DNA from: JAHDBG01 sp963922315
Lineage (GTDB): Bacteria > Pseudomonadota > Gammaproteobacteria > Chromatiales > Chromatiaceae
DNA length: 64,000 nt
Direction of reading: 5' to 3'
Assembly (NCBI GenBank): GCA_963922315.1
Contig: CAWUID010000005.1
Coordinates: forward strand, 6,751 to 70,750
Below the pieces are notes generated by a model that was given only the letters and a program-made list of their open reading frames with translations, was not told the origin of the DNA and made no database searches. Position 1 is the first letter of the stretch. Every line of letters starts with the position of its first letter. Positions 34,422-43,161 of the stretch are shown piece by piece. A program made the translations under genes and the position numbers.

Positions 34422-35549
34422 TTATAAATAGATACTCTGATCTATATCAATCAAGCCACTCCAGTTATACGTCAGGTCTTTACTAAATGCGAGTGCTTTG
34501 AAGCGTTCACCCATCATGGTGGGTAGAGTAAATTGTTTGACCGCAGCGAGCAGCGTGGCTTCGTCCTGAGGGTGTGCTTGCAATGCCTGTGGCAATAGTT
34601 CAGGCAGGCCGGTATTCAGCAGAAATTTTGCCTGAGTGGTAAAACCAGCCAATTGTAATCCGGCATCCGCTCCGGCATGAGCTAAATCACTGAAGTTGAC
34701 ATGGGCGGTGATATCCTGCTGCCCGATTCGTTGGTACGGGTCTGTATTCGCCTGATGGCGGTGGTAACACATGAGTGTGCCACTTGCGCGTTCCGGGTGG
34801 TAATACTCGGCGGCAGTGTAGCCGTAATCTATCAGGAGCAGCGCGCCTTGCAGCATATGCTCTGTGACCGCGTTGAGCCAGGGAGCAAGGCGCAGGTTGA
34901 TTTCGGTCTGATAGCCAGTAGGTAATGATTCAGTCGGGATTTTCCGGACTGCCTGTGCCAGTCCCGGGCTGTGCAGCGGGCCTGAGACTGGCTCAAAACG
35001 GCCTTGTTGCCAGGTGACAAACTCTTCCAACCACTCCGTCCCGGTATAGTGCACCCGGTGTACCGGCAGTGCATCCAGTAGCTCATTGGCTAATATGATG
35101 CCACGCCAGTTGGTTGTCGGCAGGCGATCCAGCCAGGTGACACGCGGCATCAGATCCGGTATGGTCTGTTGCAGGTATGCGTGTTGCTGTGCCCGCAGAT
35201 CCGGGCTGGTGTCCAGAATCAGGTAACGTTCAGGTAGCTGATCCAGCGTGTGCAGGTGACGTAACAGGCTGGCGGCCAGGCGACCAGTTCCGGCGCCGAA
35301 TTCGAGCAGATTACCTTGCCCGATGACTGCCAGTAATTCGGCACATTGGTTAGCCAGGCACTGGCCGAACAGGGGAGAGATATCGGGTGCGGTGACAAAG
35401 TCGCCGTCTGCGCCTAGTTTGCGGCGGCCATTCACATAATAGCCGGTGCCCGGCGCATACAGCGCCAGTTGCATGAATTGATCGAACGGTAATTGTCCGC
35501 CGGACTGCCGGATGGCGGTACGGATGACAGATTCGGGTGTGGCTGGCAT
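34422..35549 (-). CDS. COG1565 (MidA/NDUFAF7-like) SAM-dependent methyltransferase
   Basis: A 375-residue class I methyltransferase-fold protein. LLEFGAGTGRLAASLL is the SAM-binding loop; GDFVTAPDISPLFGQCLA and ANELLDALPVH are family hallmarks. The eukaryotic relative NDUFAF7 methylates an arginine of a complex I subunit; the bacterial substrate is unknown. Its start codon overlaps the ribD stop, making it the third gene of glyA-ribD-midA. It lies upstream of the broken fdxA on the same strand, with 83 bp between. Confidence 0.9.
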   Translation of the reverse strand: MPATPESVIRTAIRQSGGQLPFDQFMQLALYAPGTGYYVNGRRKLGADGDFVTAPDISPLFGQCLANQCAELLAVIGQGNLLEFGAGTGRLAASLLRHLHTLDQLPERYLILDTSPDLRAQQHAYLQQTIPDLMPRVTWLDRLPTTNWRGIILANELLDALPVHRVHYTGTEWLEEFVTWQQGRFEPVSGPLHSPGLAQAVRKIPTESLPTGYQTEINLRLAPWLNAVTEHMLQGALLLIDYGYTAAEYYHPERASGTLMCYHRHQANTDPYQRIGQQDITAHVNFSDLAHAGADAGLQLAGFTTQAKFLLNTGLPELLPQALQAHPQDEATLLAAVKQFTLPTMMGERFKALAFSKDLTYNWSGLIDIDQSIYL

Positions 35550-36685
35550 CAGGAGGTAGGTGTGACAGGTTGAGGGCGCAGGGTCAGACGCAGATCCGGG
35601 CCAATCGACTGTGTCTCAATCAACTGCAAAGACAGGCGTTGTGCCAGTTGTTGCAGGCCCGGTAAAGTGACCAGGCCACGTGCCTGATCTCCGAGCAGGC
35701 AGGGTGCCAGATAGACGATCAGTTCGTCCACGATTCCGGCTTGCAGGGCGCTACCGGCAAGGGTTGGCCCGCATTCAATCAGGATGGTATTCAGTTCGCG
35801 TTCGGTCAGGTGTGGAATCAGATGCGGGAGGGAGAGACGGTTGTCAGATAGGGGTAAGCTGATGATGTCGGCCCCGGTATTTTGCAGTGCCTGGCATCGT
35901 TCGGTGGGAATAGTCGGGCTGGTGACAATCAGGGTCTGACCTGGCAAGCGCAACATCTTTGCTTGTGTCGGCATTCGTGTCTGGCTGTCGAGCACAATCC
36001 GCAGGGGTTGGCGATGATGGTCGGTCGGGATGTCGTTCAATTCATCGGGACGAACAGTCAGTGCCGGATCGTCGGCAAGTACGGTGCCGATACCGGTCAT
36101 GATCGCTGAACTAGCTGCCCGCAATCGCTGTACATCCGCTCGTGCGGCCGGGCTGGTGATCCACTGGCTTTCACCGTTGGCCATCGCGGTGCGTCCGTCC
36201 AGGCTCATAGCGAGCTTCAGACGAATCAGTGGCTTCCCCAGCTTCATGCGCTGGATAAAGCCAGGGTTCAGGGCATGGGCTTCTGTCTCCAGCAAGCCAA
36301 CCCGGGTTGGAATACCAGCAGCCCGCAGCGTAGCGATGCCCTGTCCGGCAACTTGTGGATTCGGATCCTGCATCGCGACGACGACATCTTGTACGCCAGC
36401 AGCAATCAGCGCTTGGGTGCAGGGTGGTGTTCGTCCCTGGTGGCAACAGGGCTCCAGTGTGACATATAGGGTCGAGCTTTGTGCTTGCTTGCCTGCAGCA
36501 CTTAATGCATGGCGTTCGGCGTGAGGCTCGCCAGCACGCTGGTGATAGCCAGTGCCAATGATGGCCTGATTTTTGACCAGAACGGCACCAACGCATGGAT
36601 TCGGGTCGGTCGTGTATCGACCCTGTTCAGCCTGTTGCAACGCGATCGCCATAAACTGACGATCTGCTGCTGAAAAGGCTGACAT
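35549..36685 (-). CDS. ribD: Riboflavin biosynthesis deaminase/reductase
   Basis: A 378-residue bifunctional enzyme of riboflavin synthesis. The N-terminal cytidine-deaminase-like domain (1-145) carries PHAERHAL and PCCHQGRTPPC for zinc; the C-terminal reductase domain (about 150-378) shows LAMSLDGRTAMANGESQWIT and ECGPTLAGSAL. ATG 36685 lies one base after the glyA stop with no clear ribosome site of its own, so translation is probably coupled. The gene usually found between glyA and ribD (nrdR) is absent here, as are other rib genes. Confidence 0.93.
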   Translation of the reverse strand: MSAFSAADRQFMAIALQQAEQGRYTTDPNPCVGAVLVKNQAIIGTGYHQRAGEPHAERHALSAAGKQAQSSTLYVTLEPCCHQGRTPPCTQALIAAGVQDVVVAMQDPNPQVAGQGIATLRAAGIPTRVGLLETEAHALNPGFIQRMKLGKPLIRLKLAMSLDGRTAMANGESQWITSPAARADVQRLRAASSAIMTGIGTVLADDPALTVRPDELNDIPTDHHRQPLRIVLDSQTRMPTQAKMLRLPGQTLIVTSPTIPTERCQALQNTGADIISLPLSDNRLSLPHLIPHLTERELNTILIECGPTLAGSALQAGIVDELIVYLAPCLLGDQARGLVTLPGLQQLAQRLSLQLIETQSIGPDLRLTLRPQPVTPTS

Positions 36686-36686
36686 G

Positions 36687-37946
36687 TTAGCGGGTTGCGT
36701 ACACCGGATAACGTGCACACAACTCAGCCACCTGTGATCTGACAGAAGTGATCTGGTCAGCGTTGCCCCGGCTGTCGATGATGTCACACATCCAGCCTGC
36801 GAGCTGGCTGCTGTCTTCCTCAGTCAGGCCACGTGTGGTGATGGCTGGGGTACCGATGCGGATACCAGAAGTGACGAAGGGTGATTGCGGATCTTGTGGT
36901 ACCGCGTTTTTGTTTACGGTGATATTCGCATCACCCAGCCAGGCATCCACTGCTTTGCCGGTCAGGCCTGCCTGCACAAAGCTGACCAGGAATAAGTGGT
37001 TATCCGTGCCACGTGAGATGACGTCATAACCGCGGTCCATAAATACCTGTGCCATCGCCTGGGCATTGCGCACCACTTGATGCTGGTATTCGGTAAACTC
37101 AGGTTCCATGGCTTCTTTAAAAGCGACGGCCTTTGCGGCAACCACATGCATCAGCGGGCCACCCTGGCAACCGGGAAAGACGGCTGAGTTCAGTTTCTTT
37201 TCGATTTCCGGGTTGCTGCGGGCCAGAATCAGGCCAGAGCGTGGGCCACGTAATGTTTTGTGGGTGGTGGTGGTCGTTACATCAGCAATGCTGACCGGGC
37301 TCGGATACACGCCTGCTGCAACCAGGCCGGCGATATGCGCCATATCGACCAGCAGATAAGCACCGACCTGGTCAGCGATAGTGCGAAAACGCTGCCAGTC
37401 TACGATTCGTGAATAGGCGGAAAATCCGGCGACGATCATTTTAGGCCGATGAGTCTGTGCCAGTTGTTCCACCTGGGCATAGTCCAGTTCGCCAGTGGCC
37501 GGATCCAGGCCATACTGGACTGATTGATACAGTTTGCCGGAGAAGTTAGGTTTGGCACCATGAGTCAGATGGCCACCTTCAGCCAGTGACATACCCAACA
37601 CTGTATCTCCCGGCTGGCACAATGCCAGATATACAGCAGCATTTGCTTGAGAGCCGGAATGTGGTTGTACATTCGCATAGTCGGCGCCGAACAGCGCTTT
37701 CGCCCGGTCTATCGCCAGTTGTTCTGCATCATCGACAGCAGCACAACCACCGTAATACCGTTTGCGCGGATATCCTTCGGCATATTTGTTGGTCAGTACC
37801 GTGCCCTGTGCTTCCATGACACGCGGGCTGGTGTAATTTTCTGACGCGATCAGTTCGATATGCGATTCCTGGCGGGTCGCTTCGGCCTGCAGGGCCTGGT
37901 GCAGTTCGTCATCATAGCCTGCAATCTGCATTGTGTGTGTGAACAT
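36687..37946 (-). CDS. glyA: Serine hydroxymethyltransferase
   Basis: A 419-residue PLP enzyme exchanging serine and glycine with one-carbon transfer to tetrahydrofolate. Signature segments are HIELIASENYTSPRVMEAQG, YAEGYPRKRYYGG, LVDMAHIAGLVAAGVYPSP and the PLP-lysine region DVTTTTTHKTLRGPRSG. GGAGA stands well placed before the ATG. It heads the glyA-ribD-midA operon and begins 26 bp after the tRNA-cluster terminator. Confidence 0.97.
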   Translation of the reverse strand: MFTHTMQIAGYDDELHQALQAEATRQESHIELIASENYTSPRVMEAQGTVLTNKYAEGYPRKRYYGGCAAVDDAEQLAIDRAKALFGADYANVQPHSGSQANAAVYLALCQPGDTVLGMSLAEGGHLTHGAKPNFSGKLYQSVQYGLDPATGELDYAQVEQLAQTHRPKMIVAGFSAYSRIVDWQRFRTIADQVGAYLLVDMAHIAGLVAAGVYPSPVSIADVTTTTTHKTLRGPRSGLILARSNPEIEKKLNSAVFPGCQGGPLMHVVAAKAVAFKEAMEPEFTEYQHQVVRNAQAMAQVFMDRGYDVISRGTDNHLFLVSFVQAGLTGKAVDAWLGDANITVNKNAVPQDPQSPFVTSGIRIGTPAITTRGLTEEDSSQLAGWMCDIIDSRGNADQITSVRSQVAELCARYPVYATR

Positions 37947-37971
37947 GCGGTCTCCATTAACGAAAAGACAA

Positions 37972-37995
37972 ACAAAAAAGGCCGCAGAGCGGCCA
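37972..37995 (-). terminator. Intrinsic terminator of the tRNA cluster
   Basis: On the minus strand GGCCGC-TCT-GCGGCC is followed directly by TTTTTTGTTTG, a textbook Rho-independent terminator. It lies 19 bp past the tRNA-His gene and ends the Pro-Pro-Arg-His transcript before glyA. Confidence 0.78.
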
Positions 37996-38013
37996 GTTAA
38001 GTGTTGTATGATC

Positions 38014-38090
38014 TGGGGTGGGTAATGGGACTCGAACCCACGACGACCGGAATCACAATCCGGGGCTCTACCAACTGAGCTATACCCACC
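38014..38090 (-). tRNA. tRNA-His (anticodon GUG)
   Basis: Minus-strand cloverleaf with anticodon stem CCGGA/TCCGG around TTGTGAT, T loop TTCGAGT, and the extra 5' G (position -1, at 38090) that marks histidine tRNAs. CCA is encoded at 38014-38016. Last of four tRNAs in the cluster. Confidence 0.95.
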
Positions 38091-38134
38091 ATAAATAGAA
38101 TAGATGTGGTCAGAAGCAACCTGTCTGCCGGATA

Positions 38135-38211
<77 letters not shown>

Positions 38212-38243
38212 AGAAGCTGTTTGCCGGCACTTTTTTCGGCGAC

Positions 38244-38320
38244 TGGTCGGGGTAGAGGGATTTGAACCCCCGACATCCTGCTCCCAAAGCAGGCGCGCTA
38301 CCAGACTGCGCTATACCCCG
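38244..38320 (-). tRNA. tRNA-Pro (anticodon UGG)
   Basis: Minus-strand cloverleaf: acceptor CGGGGTA, anticodon stem CCTGC/GCAGG around TTTGGGA (anticodon TGG), T loop TTCAAAT, encoded CCA at 38244-38246. Confidence 0.95.
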
Positions 38321-38403
38321 TTTGATCTGTCAAAGCATTCAGTATTTTAATCGGGAACAGAAGATCAGGTCAATCACTGTGCCGATATTATTTTCCGACG
38401 CAT

Positions 38404-38480
38404 TGGTCGGAGCGGGGAGATTCGAACTCCCGACCCCCACAACCCCATTGTGGTGCGCTACCAGGCTGCGCTACGCTCCG
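38404..38480 (-). tRNA. tRNA-Pro (anticodon GGG)
   Basis: Minus-strand cloverleaf: acceptor CGGAGCG, anticodon stem CCACA/TGTGG around ATGGGGT (anticodon GGG), T loop TTCGAAT, encoded CCA at 38404-38406. First gene of the cluster; a worn structured repeat lies just upstream. Confidence 0.95.
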
Positions 38481-38504
38481 GTTCAGAATTGTCTTCAGGT
38501 ATCA

Positions 38505-38607
38505 TCAGATTTTAAATCGTGGCAAAGATAGGTCATGACCAAAGGGTAAGAGTGAGGTCTCTCCCCATTTGGAATCCGCCGTCGTGTACCCGCAGCAGGC
38601 TGCAGAG
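38505..38607. repeat. Three-hairpin structured repeat, copy 3 (inverted, worn)
   Basis: Read on the minus strand it runs GCAGCCTGCTGCGGGTAC, then GATTCCAAATGGGGAG, CTTTGGTCATGACC, and ends CACGATTTAAAATCTGAT, following the order of the copies at 16150 and 17690 but with the third hairpin shortened. It fills the space between the lpxC stop and the tRNA-Pro(GGG) gene. The first hairpin keeps only part of its stem. Confidence 0.65.
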
Positions 38608-38617
38608 AACCCTCAGA

Positions 38618-39538
38618 TTAAATCGGGTTAGATTGCGGCATTGGCTGCATATAGGAGATGGGAGCGGTTTCCTGATCAGCAAAAGTGACTTCTTCCCAGG
38701 CTTCTGTTTGTTGCAGCAGGGTGTTCAGCAACAGATTATTCAGTGCATGCCCTGATTTGTACCCGCTGAACTGACCGATCAGACTGTTGCCGAGTAAGTA
38801 TAAATCACCGATCGCGTCCAATGCTTTGTGCTTAACAAACTCATCCTGATAGCGTAAACCGTCTTCGTTCAGAACGCGAAAATCATCTACCACCACTGCA
38901 TTGTCCATGGTACCGCCCAGTGCCAGACCGCGATCCCGCAGGTGTTCTATGTCACGCAGAAAGCCGAAGGTACGTGCCCGGCTGACTTCCTTAACAAAGG
39001 AGGTGGAAGAAAAATCAATAGTGACTGAACCGTGTTGGTCCGGAATGGCGGGGTGATCAAAATCAATGCCGAAGTGCACCTTAAAACCGTTGAATGGCTC
39101 GAAGCGAGCCGTTTTGTCGCCATCTTTGACTTCAACTGTTTTTAGGATGCGGGTAAAGCGTTTGGCCGCGTTCTGTTCCTCAACACCAGCGGACTGAATC
39201 AGGAATACAAAAGGCCCGGCACTGCCGTCCATGATCGGTACTTCGGGTGAATCCACATCAACGAAGGCATTATCAATACCAAGCCCGGCGAATGCAGATA
39301 ACAGGTGCTCTACAGTGGAGATTTCTGCGCCATCATGGATCAGTTTGGTCGAAAGTTGGGTGTCACCCACATAGCAGGCTTTCGCCGGAATACAGACAGC
39401 AGGTGAGACATCTGTGCGGCGGAAAACAATGCCGGTGTCCACAGCTGCAGGCCGTAGTGTCAGGCGGGTTTTTGCACCAGTATGCAGGCCGACGCCAGTC
39501 GCGCGGATGGTGTTTTTTAAGGTACGTTGTCTGATCAT
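38618..39538 (-). CDS. lpxC: UDP-3-O-acyl-N-acetylglucosamine deacetylase
   Basis: A 306-residue zinc amidase that commits UDP-GlcNAc to lipid A synthesis, showing an outer-membrane LPS-type organism. Metal and catalytic residues are in EISTVEHLLSAFAGLGIDNAF and FVKHKALDAIGDLYLLG; the N terminus RQRTLKNTIRATGVGLHTG is typical. Usually it ends the dcw cluster after ftsZ; here the neighbour upstream is ftsE, 80 bp away, and no division-wall cluster gene is near. Confidence 0.95.
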   Translation of the reverse strand: MIRQRTLKNTIRATGVGLHTGAKTRLTLRPAAVDTGIVFRRTDVSPAVCIPAKACYVGDTQLSTKLIHDGAEISTVEHLLSAFAGLGIDNAFVDVDSPEVPIMDGSAGPFVFLIQSAGVEEQNAAKRFTRILKTVEVKDGDKTARFEPFNGFKVHFGIDFDHPAIPDQHGSVTIDFSSTSFVKEVSRARTFGFLRDIEHLRDRGLALGGTMDNAVVVDDFRVLNEDGLRYQDEFVKHKALDAIGDLYLLGNSLIGQFSGYKSGHALNNLLLNTLLQQTEAWEEVTFADQETAPISYMQPMPQSNPI

Positions 39539-39618
39539 GAACGAAAAAATTCAGGAGTCATATTTTGCGGATAGCAGATCATTTTAACGGACACTAACAG
39601 GTTATGTCTATGTCGCAT

Positions 39619-40293
39619 TCATTCGTCAGGGGTGCTGGCTGCTTGTATGCGCCCCTGTTGCAGATGCACAATGCGTTTTCCCAGAGGCTGAATCAGATTT
39701 ATATCATGTGTCGCGATCAGTAGTGTGACACCAACCGTGTTAAACTCGGTGAATAAGACCATAATATCTCGCGACAGCTCAGGATCCAGATTACCGGTCG
39801 GTTCATCGGCCAGCACAATCGGTGGTTTGCTGACTAGCGCACGGGCAATGCCGACGCGCTGTTGTTCGCCACCGGACAGGCTGATCGGGTAGCTGCCTGC
39901 CTTGCGTGCCAGCCCGACCTTGTTCAGAACTGCCTGCACGCGCCGCCGGATGTCCTGATGGCGTACACCGGCTACCACCAGTGGCAGGGCAACATTGTTA
40001 TATACCGTTCGTTGTGGCAGTAAACAATGATCCTGAAAAATCATGCCAACCTGACGTCGATGGTGTGGAATCTGCCGTGCTGTGAGCTTGTTCAGATTAC
40101 GCCCGTTTACCCACAATTGCCCGCGGGTCGGGGTTTCGAGTCGCCCGATCAATTTCAGCAAAGTACTTTTACCTGCACCGGAATGACCAGTCAGAAATGT
40201 CATTTCACCTGCTGCCAGGTGCAGGTCGATATGGGTTAACGCTTCGTGTCCGGTAGCGGGATAGCTTTTGCTGACTGCCTGAAAGCGTATCAT
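39619..40293 (-). CDS. ftsE: Cell division ATP-binding protein FtsE
   Basis: A 224-residue ABC ATPase. Walker A GHSGAGKSTLLK, signature LSGGEQQRVGIARAL, Walker B IVLADEPTGNLDP and the H-loop ATHDINLI are all present, and FQDHCLLPQRTVYNNVALPL is FtsE-like. FtsE normally pairs with the membrane protein FtsX to activate septal hydrolases, and ftsX nearly always follows directly. Here lpxC follows after 80 bp and no ftsX remnant is seen. ftsY lies upstream, as usual. Confidence 0.9.
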   Translation of the reverse strand: MIRFQAVSKSYPATGHEALTHIDLHLAAGEMTFLTGHSGAGKSTLLKLIGRLETPTRGQLWVNGRNLNKLTARQIPHHRRQVGMIFQDHCLLPQRTVYNNVALPLVVAGVRHQDIRRRVQAVLNKVGLARKAGSYPISLSGGEQQRVGIARALVSKPPIVLADEPTGNLDPELSRDIMVLFTEFNTVGVTLLIATHDINLIQPLGKRIVHLQQGRIQAASTPDE

Positions 40294-40355
40294 GACTTGC
40301 AGACCTTTCTGAAACCTGCTGCGCTCGCAAATAGTGTGTTAAAAATGTTCATGTG

Positions 40356-41354
40356 CTATTCGTACACTGCTTGATTCTGCCTCGTCTTTGCTTCACTCGC
40401 GACGCTTTCAGGGGTACCCTCGAACAGTGCTTGTACAAACGCTTCTGGTGCAAACGGACGCAGGTCGTGGATACCTTCACCGATACCGACATACCGGATC
40501 GGAATGGGTAACTGGTCGGCTATCGTGAACACAATGCCGCCTTTTGCGGTACCATCCAGTTTAGTCAGAGCGATACTGGTCAGGCCCACGGCTCGATGAA
40601 ATTCACGGGCCTGATGCAGGGCGTTCTGGCCGGTGCCGGCATCCACGACTAACATGATCTCATGTGGTGCCTGCGGGTCTTGTTTTTTCAGTACCCGGAC
40701 GATCTTGGTCAGTTCGTCCATCAGGTTGTTTTTGGTGTGCAGTCGCCCGGCTGTATCTGCAATCAGGACATCATAGCGGCGTGCCTGTGCTGCCTGCAGG
40801 GCATCAAAGATGACCGAGGCGGCATCAGCCCCCTGGCCCTGGCTGATGACCGGAACGTCATTCTGCTGGCCCCAGTTCTGCAGTTGTTCGACGGCAGCAG
40901 CACGAAAGGTATCGCCAGCCGCCAGCATCACTTTGTTGCCTGCCTGCTGGTAGCGGTGCGCCAGTTTGCCGATAGTTGTGGTTTTACCAGCCCCATTGAT
41001 ACCGACCAGCAGAATCACCAGCGGCTGTCCCGGGTCGGGCTGTGGCACCGGTTGTTCTGTCTGCTGCAGAATCTCGATCAGACGAGCTTGTAATGCCTGA
41101 TATAGTGCGGCACGGTTGCTCAGTGCGCGGCGTTGTACCTGCGCTTGCAGTTCGTCAATCAGTTGTCGGGTGGTTTCCAGTCCGATATCTGCGGTCAGCA
41201 GGGTGGTTTCCAGGTCGTCCAGCAGGTCATCATCAATGGGTTTTTCACCGAGTAACAAATCGGCCAGGCCGTCATTAAAATTATCCCGGGTGCGGGTGAG
41301 GCCGGTTTTCAGACGTTGGAATAAACTGTTTCCGGGCTCAGACGGGGTAGTCAT
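40356..41354 (-). CDS. ftsY: Signal recognition particle receptor FtsY
   Basis: A 332-residue SRP-type GTPase that docks ribosome-nascent-chain complexes at the membrane. The NG domain is complete: GINGAGKTTTIGKLAHRYQ (G1), DTFRAAAVEQLQNWG, LIADTAGRLHTKNNLMDEL (G3), TKLDGTAKGG (G4) and YVGIGEGIHDLRPF at the end. The acidic A domain of the E. coli protein is nearly absent, as in many species. Divergent from ispF. Confidence 0.95.
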   Translation of the reverse strand: MTTPSEPGNSLFQRLKTGLTRTRDNFNDGLADLLLGEKPIDDDLLDDLETTLLTADIGLETTRQLIDELQAQVQRRALSNRAALYQALQARLIEILQQTEQPVPQPDPGQPLVILLVGINGAGKTTTIGKLAHRYQQAGNKVMLAAGDTFRAAAVEQLQNWGQQNDVPVISQGQGADAASVIFDALQAAQARRYDVLIADTAGRLHTKNNLMDELTKIVRVLKKQDPQAPHEIMLVVDAGTGQNALHQAREFHRAVGLTSIALTKLDGTAKGGIVFTIADQLPIPIRYVGIGEGIHDLRPFAPEAFVQALFEGTPESVASEAKTRQNQAVYE

Positions 41355-41383
41355 CAGGAACGGCTCGTTAAATGGATAGGAAT

Positions 41384-41872
41384 ATGGATATACGGGTAGG
41401 ACAGGGTTTTGATGCGCATCGTTTCGGTTCAGGCGATGCTATTGTGATCGGTGGTGTGACAATTCCACACACGCAGGGTATTGTCGCGCATTCTGATGGT
41501 GATGTGTTAATCCATGCCATCTGTGATGCGTTACTGGGCGCAGTGGCGCTGGGGGATATCGGGCAACACTTTCCGGATACGGATCCTGCATTGGCCGGGA
41601 TCGATAGCCGGGTGTTATTGCAGCAGACCTGGTCGTTAGTGCAGGGTCTGCAATGGCAACTGGTGAATCTGGATGCGACAGTGATTGCCCAGGCACCGCG
41701 TCTGTCCCGACATATTCCGCAGATGCGTGACAGACTGGCAGACATTCTGACTGCTGACAGCGGACAATTGAATATCAAGGCCACCACAACCGAACAGATG
41801 GGCTTTACCGGACGTGGTGAGGGCATTGCTGCCCAGGCGGTGGTATTGTTATCCCGGCATGTCATCTCATGA
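41384..41872 (+). CDS. ispF: 2-C-methyl-D-erythritol 2,4-cyclodiphosphate synthase
   Basis: About 162 residues, a zinc enzyme of the MEP pathway. Recognised from VGQGFDAHRFG (metal site), GIVAHSDGDVLIHAICDALLGA, DIGQHFPDTDP and the C-terminal TTTEQMGFTGRGEGIAAQAV. ATG 41384 gives the family N terminus; ATG 41372 is also in frame, and ribosome-site evidence does not decide. ispD, its usual partner, is missing here. Its stop overlaps the start of the dihydroorotase-like gene. Confidence 0.93.
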   Translation: MDIRVGQGFDAHRFGSGDAIVIGGVTIPHTQGIVAHSDGDVLIHAICDALLGAVALGDIGQHFPDTDPALAGIDSRVLLQQTWSLVQGLQWQLVNLDATVIAQAPRLSRHIPQMRDRLADILTADSGQLNIKATTTEQMGFTGRGEGIAAQAVVLLSRHVIS

Positions 41873-43161
41873 ACATCAGTATTCTGCAAGGACGTGTGAT
41901 TGATCCGGCCTCAGGGCTGGATGCCTGCTCAGACATACATATCGCCGCAGGTCAGGTAATAGCGATCGGTGCTGCGCCGGATGATTTTCAGGCAGATTTG
42001 TGCCTGGATGTGCACAATCAGGTGGTGTGTCCGGGGCTGGTCGATCTGGCCACCAGTCTGCGTGAACCGGGGTTCACGAAGAAAGGTACTCTGGCCAGCG
42101 AAACAGCAGCGGCGGCGAAGGGCGGGATTACCACGCTGGTCTGTACACCGGACACGAATCCGGTGATTGATACGCCAGCAGTGATTGAATTGATCCAGCG
42201 TAAGGCCCGACAGGCGGCGCAGGCGCGGGTACTGATCATCGCGGCGCTGACGCGCAGCCTGCAGGGTCGGCAACTGGCCGATATGGTGGCATTGCAGCGC
42301 GCTGGTGCAGTTGCTTTCAGCCAGGCCGGGCGACCCTTTGCCGATGCGTCAGTGCAACATCATGCCCTGGCATATGCTGCGACATTTGACCTGCCGGTAT
42401 TGTTATCTCCACAGGATCCGGCGCTGCAAGCCGACGGTTGCGCTCACGCCGGGGCGACTGCAACGCAACTGGGCCTGCCGGGTATTCCGGTAGTCGCTGA
42501 AACGGTTGCATTAGCGCGTGACCTGGCGTTAGCGGCGGATACGGGTACGCGGATCCATTGTCGTGGCCTGTCAGCAGCCGACTCCCTGCCGTTGTTACAG
42601 ATGGCGCGGCAACGGCGGCAGGCTGTGAGTGCCGATGTCGCGATCCACCAGCTACATCTGACCGACTGGGATCTGGCCGATTTTGATGCACGTTGCCATG
42701 TATCTCCACCGCTGCGAACGCTGCGGGATCGGGATGCGTTGCGGCAGGCGGTGGCTGATGGTCTGATACCAGTGATCAGTTCGGATCATCAGCCGCATGA
42801 TCAGGATGCGAAGACCGCGCCTTTCCCGGCGACTGCACCGGGCATATCCGGTCTGGAAACCCTGCTGGCGCTGACATTACGTCTGGTACAGGAACAAGTG
42901 CTCAGCCTGCCAGACGCGCTGGCGCGGATCACCTGCAACCCGGCAGATGCACTGGGATTACCCTATGGCCGGTTAGCGATTGGTCAGGTGGCGGATGTGT
43001 GTATCTTTGATCCGGACGTACACTGGACTTTGCGGGCTGACCAGATGTGCAGCCGGGGACATAATACCCCGTTCGATGGTTGGGACTTTATCGGGCAGGT
43101 GACTCATACGATCTGTGAGGGTCGGCTGGTATATCAACGAGATCAGGAGACAGGAACATGA
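41869..43161 (+). CDS. Dihydroorotase-like protein, probably inactive (PyrC')
   Basis: A 430-residue amidohydrolase-fold protein, clearly related to dihydroorotase but without the metal site: the HxH position reads DLATSLREPG and later histidines are also lost, while DHQPHDQDAKTAPF and LREPGFTKKGTLASE keep the family frame. In Pseudomonas and relatives such PyrC' subunits scaffold aspartate transcarbamoylase and are encoded next to pyrB. Here pyrB is absent from the window and the gene sits between ispF and dapA with ATGA overlaps on both sides. The active enzyme is likely that at 2623. Confidence 0.88.
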   Translation: MNISILQGRVIDPASGLDACSDIHIAAGQVIAIGAAPDDFQADLCLDVHNQVVCPGLVDLATSLREPGFTKKGTLASETAAAAKGGITTLVCTPDTNPVIDTPAVIELIQRKARQAAQARVLIIAALTRSLQGRQLADMVALQRAGAVAFSQAGRPFADASVQHHALAYAATFDLPVLLSPQDPALQADGCAHAGATATQLGLPGIPVVAETVALARDLALAADTGTRIHCRGLSAADSLPLLQMARQRRQAVSADVAIHQLHLTDWDLADFDARCHVSPPLRTLRDRDALRQAVADGLIPVISSDHQPHDQDAKTAPFPATAPGISGLETLLALTLRLVQEQVLSLPDALARITCNPADALGLPYGRLAIGQVADVCIFDPDVHWTLRADQMCSRGHNTPFDGWDFIGQVTHTICEGRLVYQRDQETGT

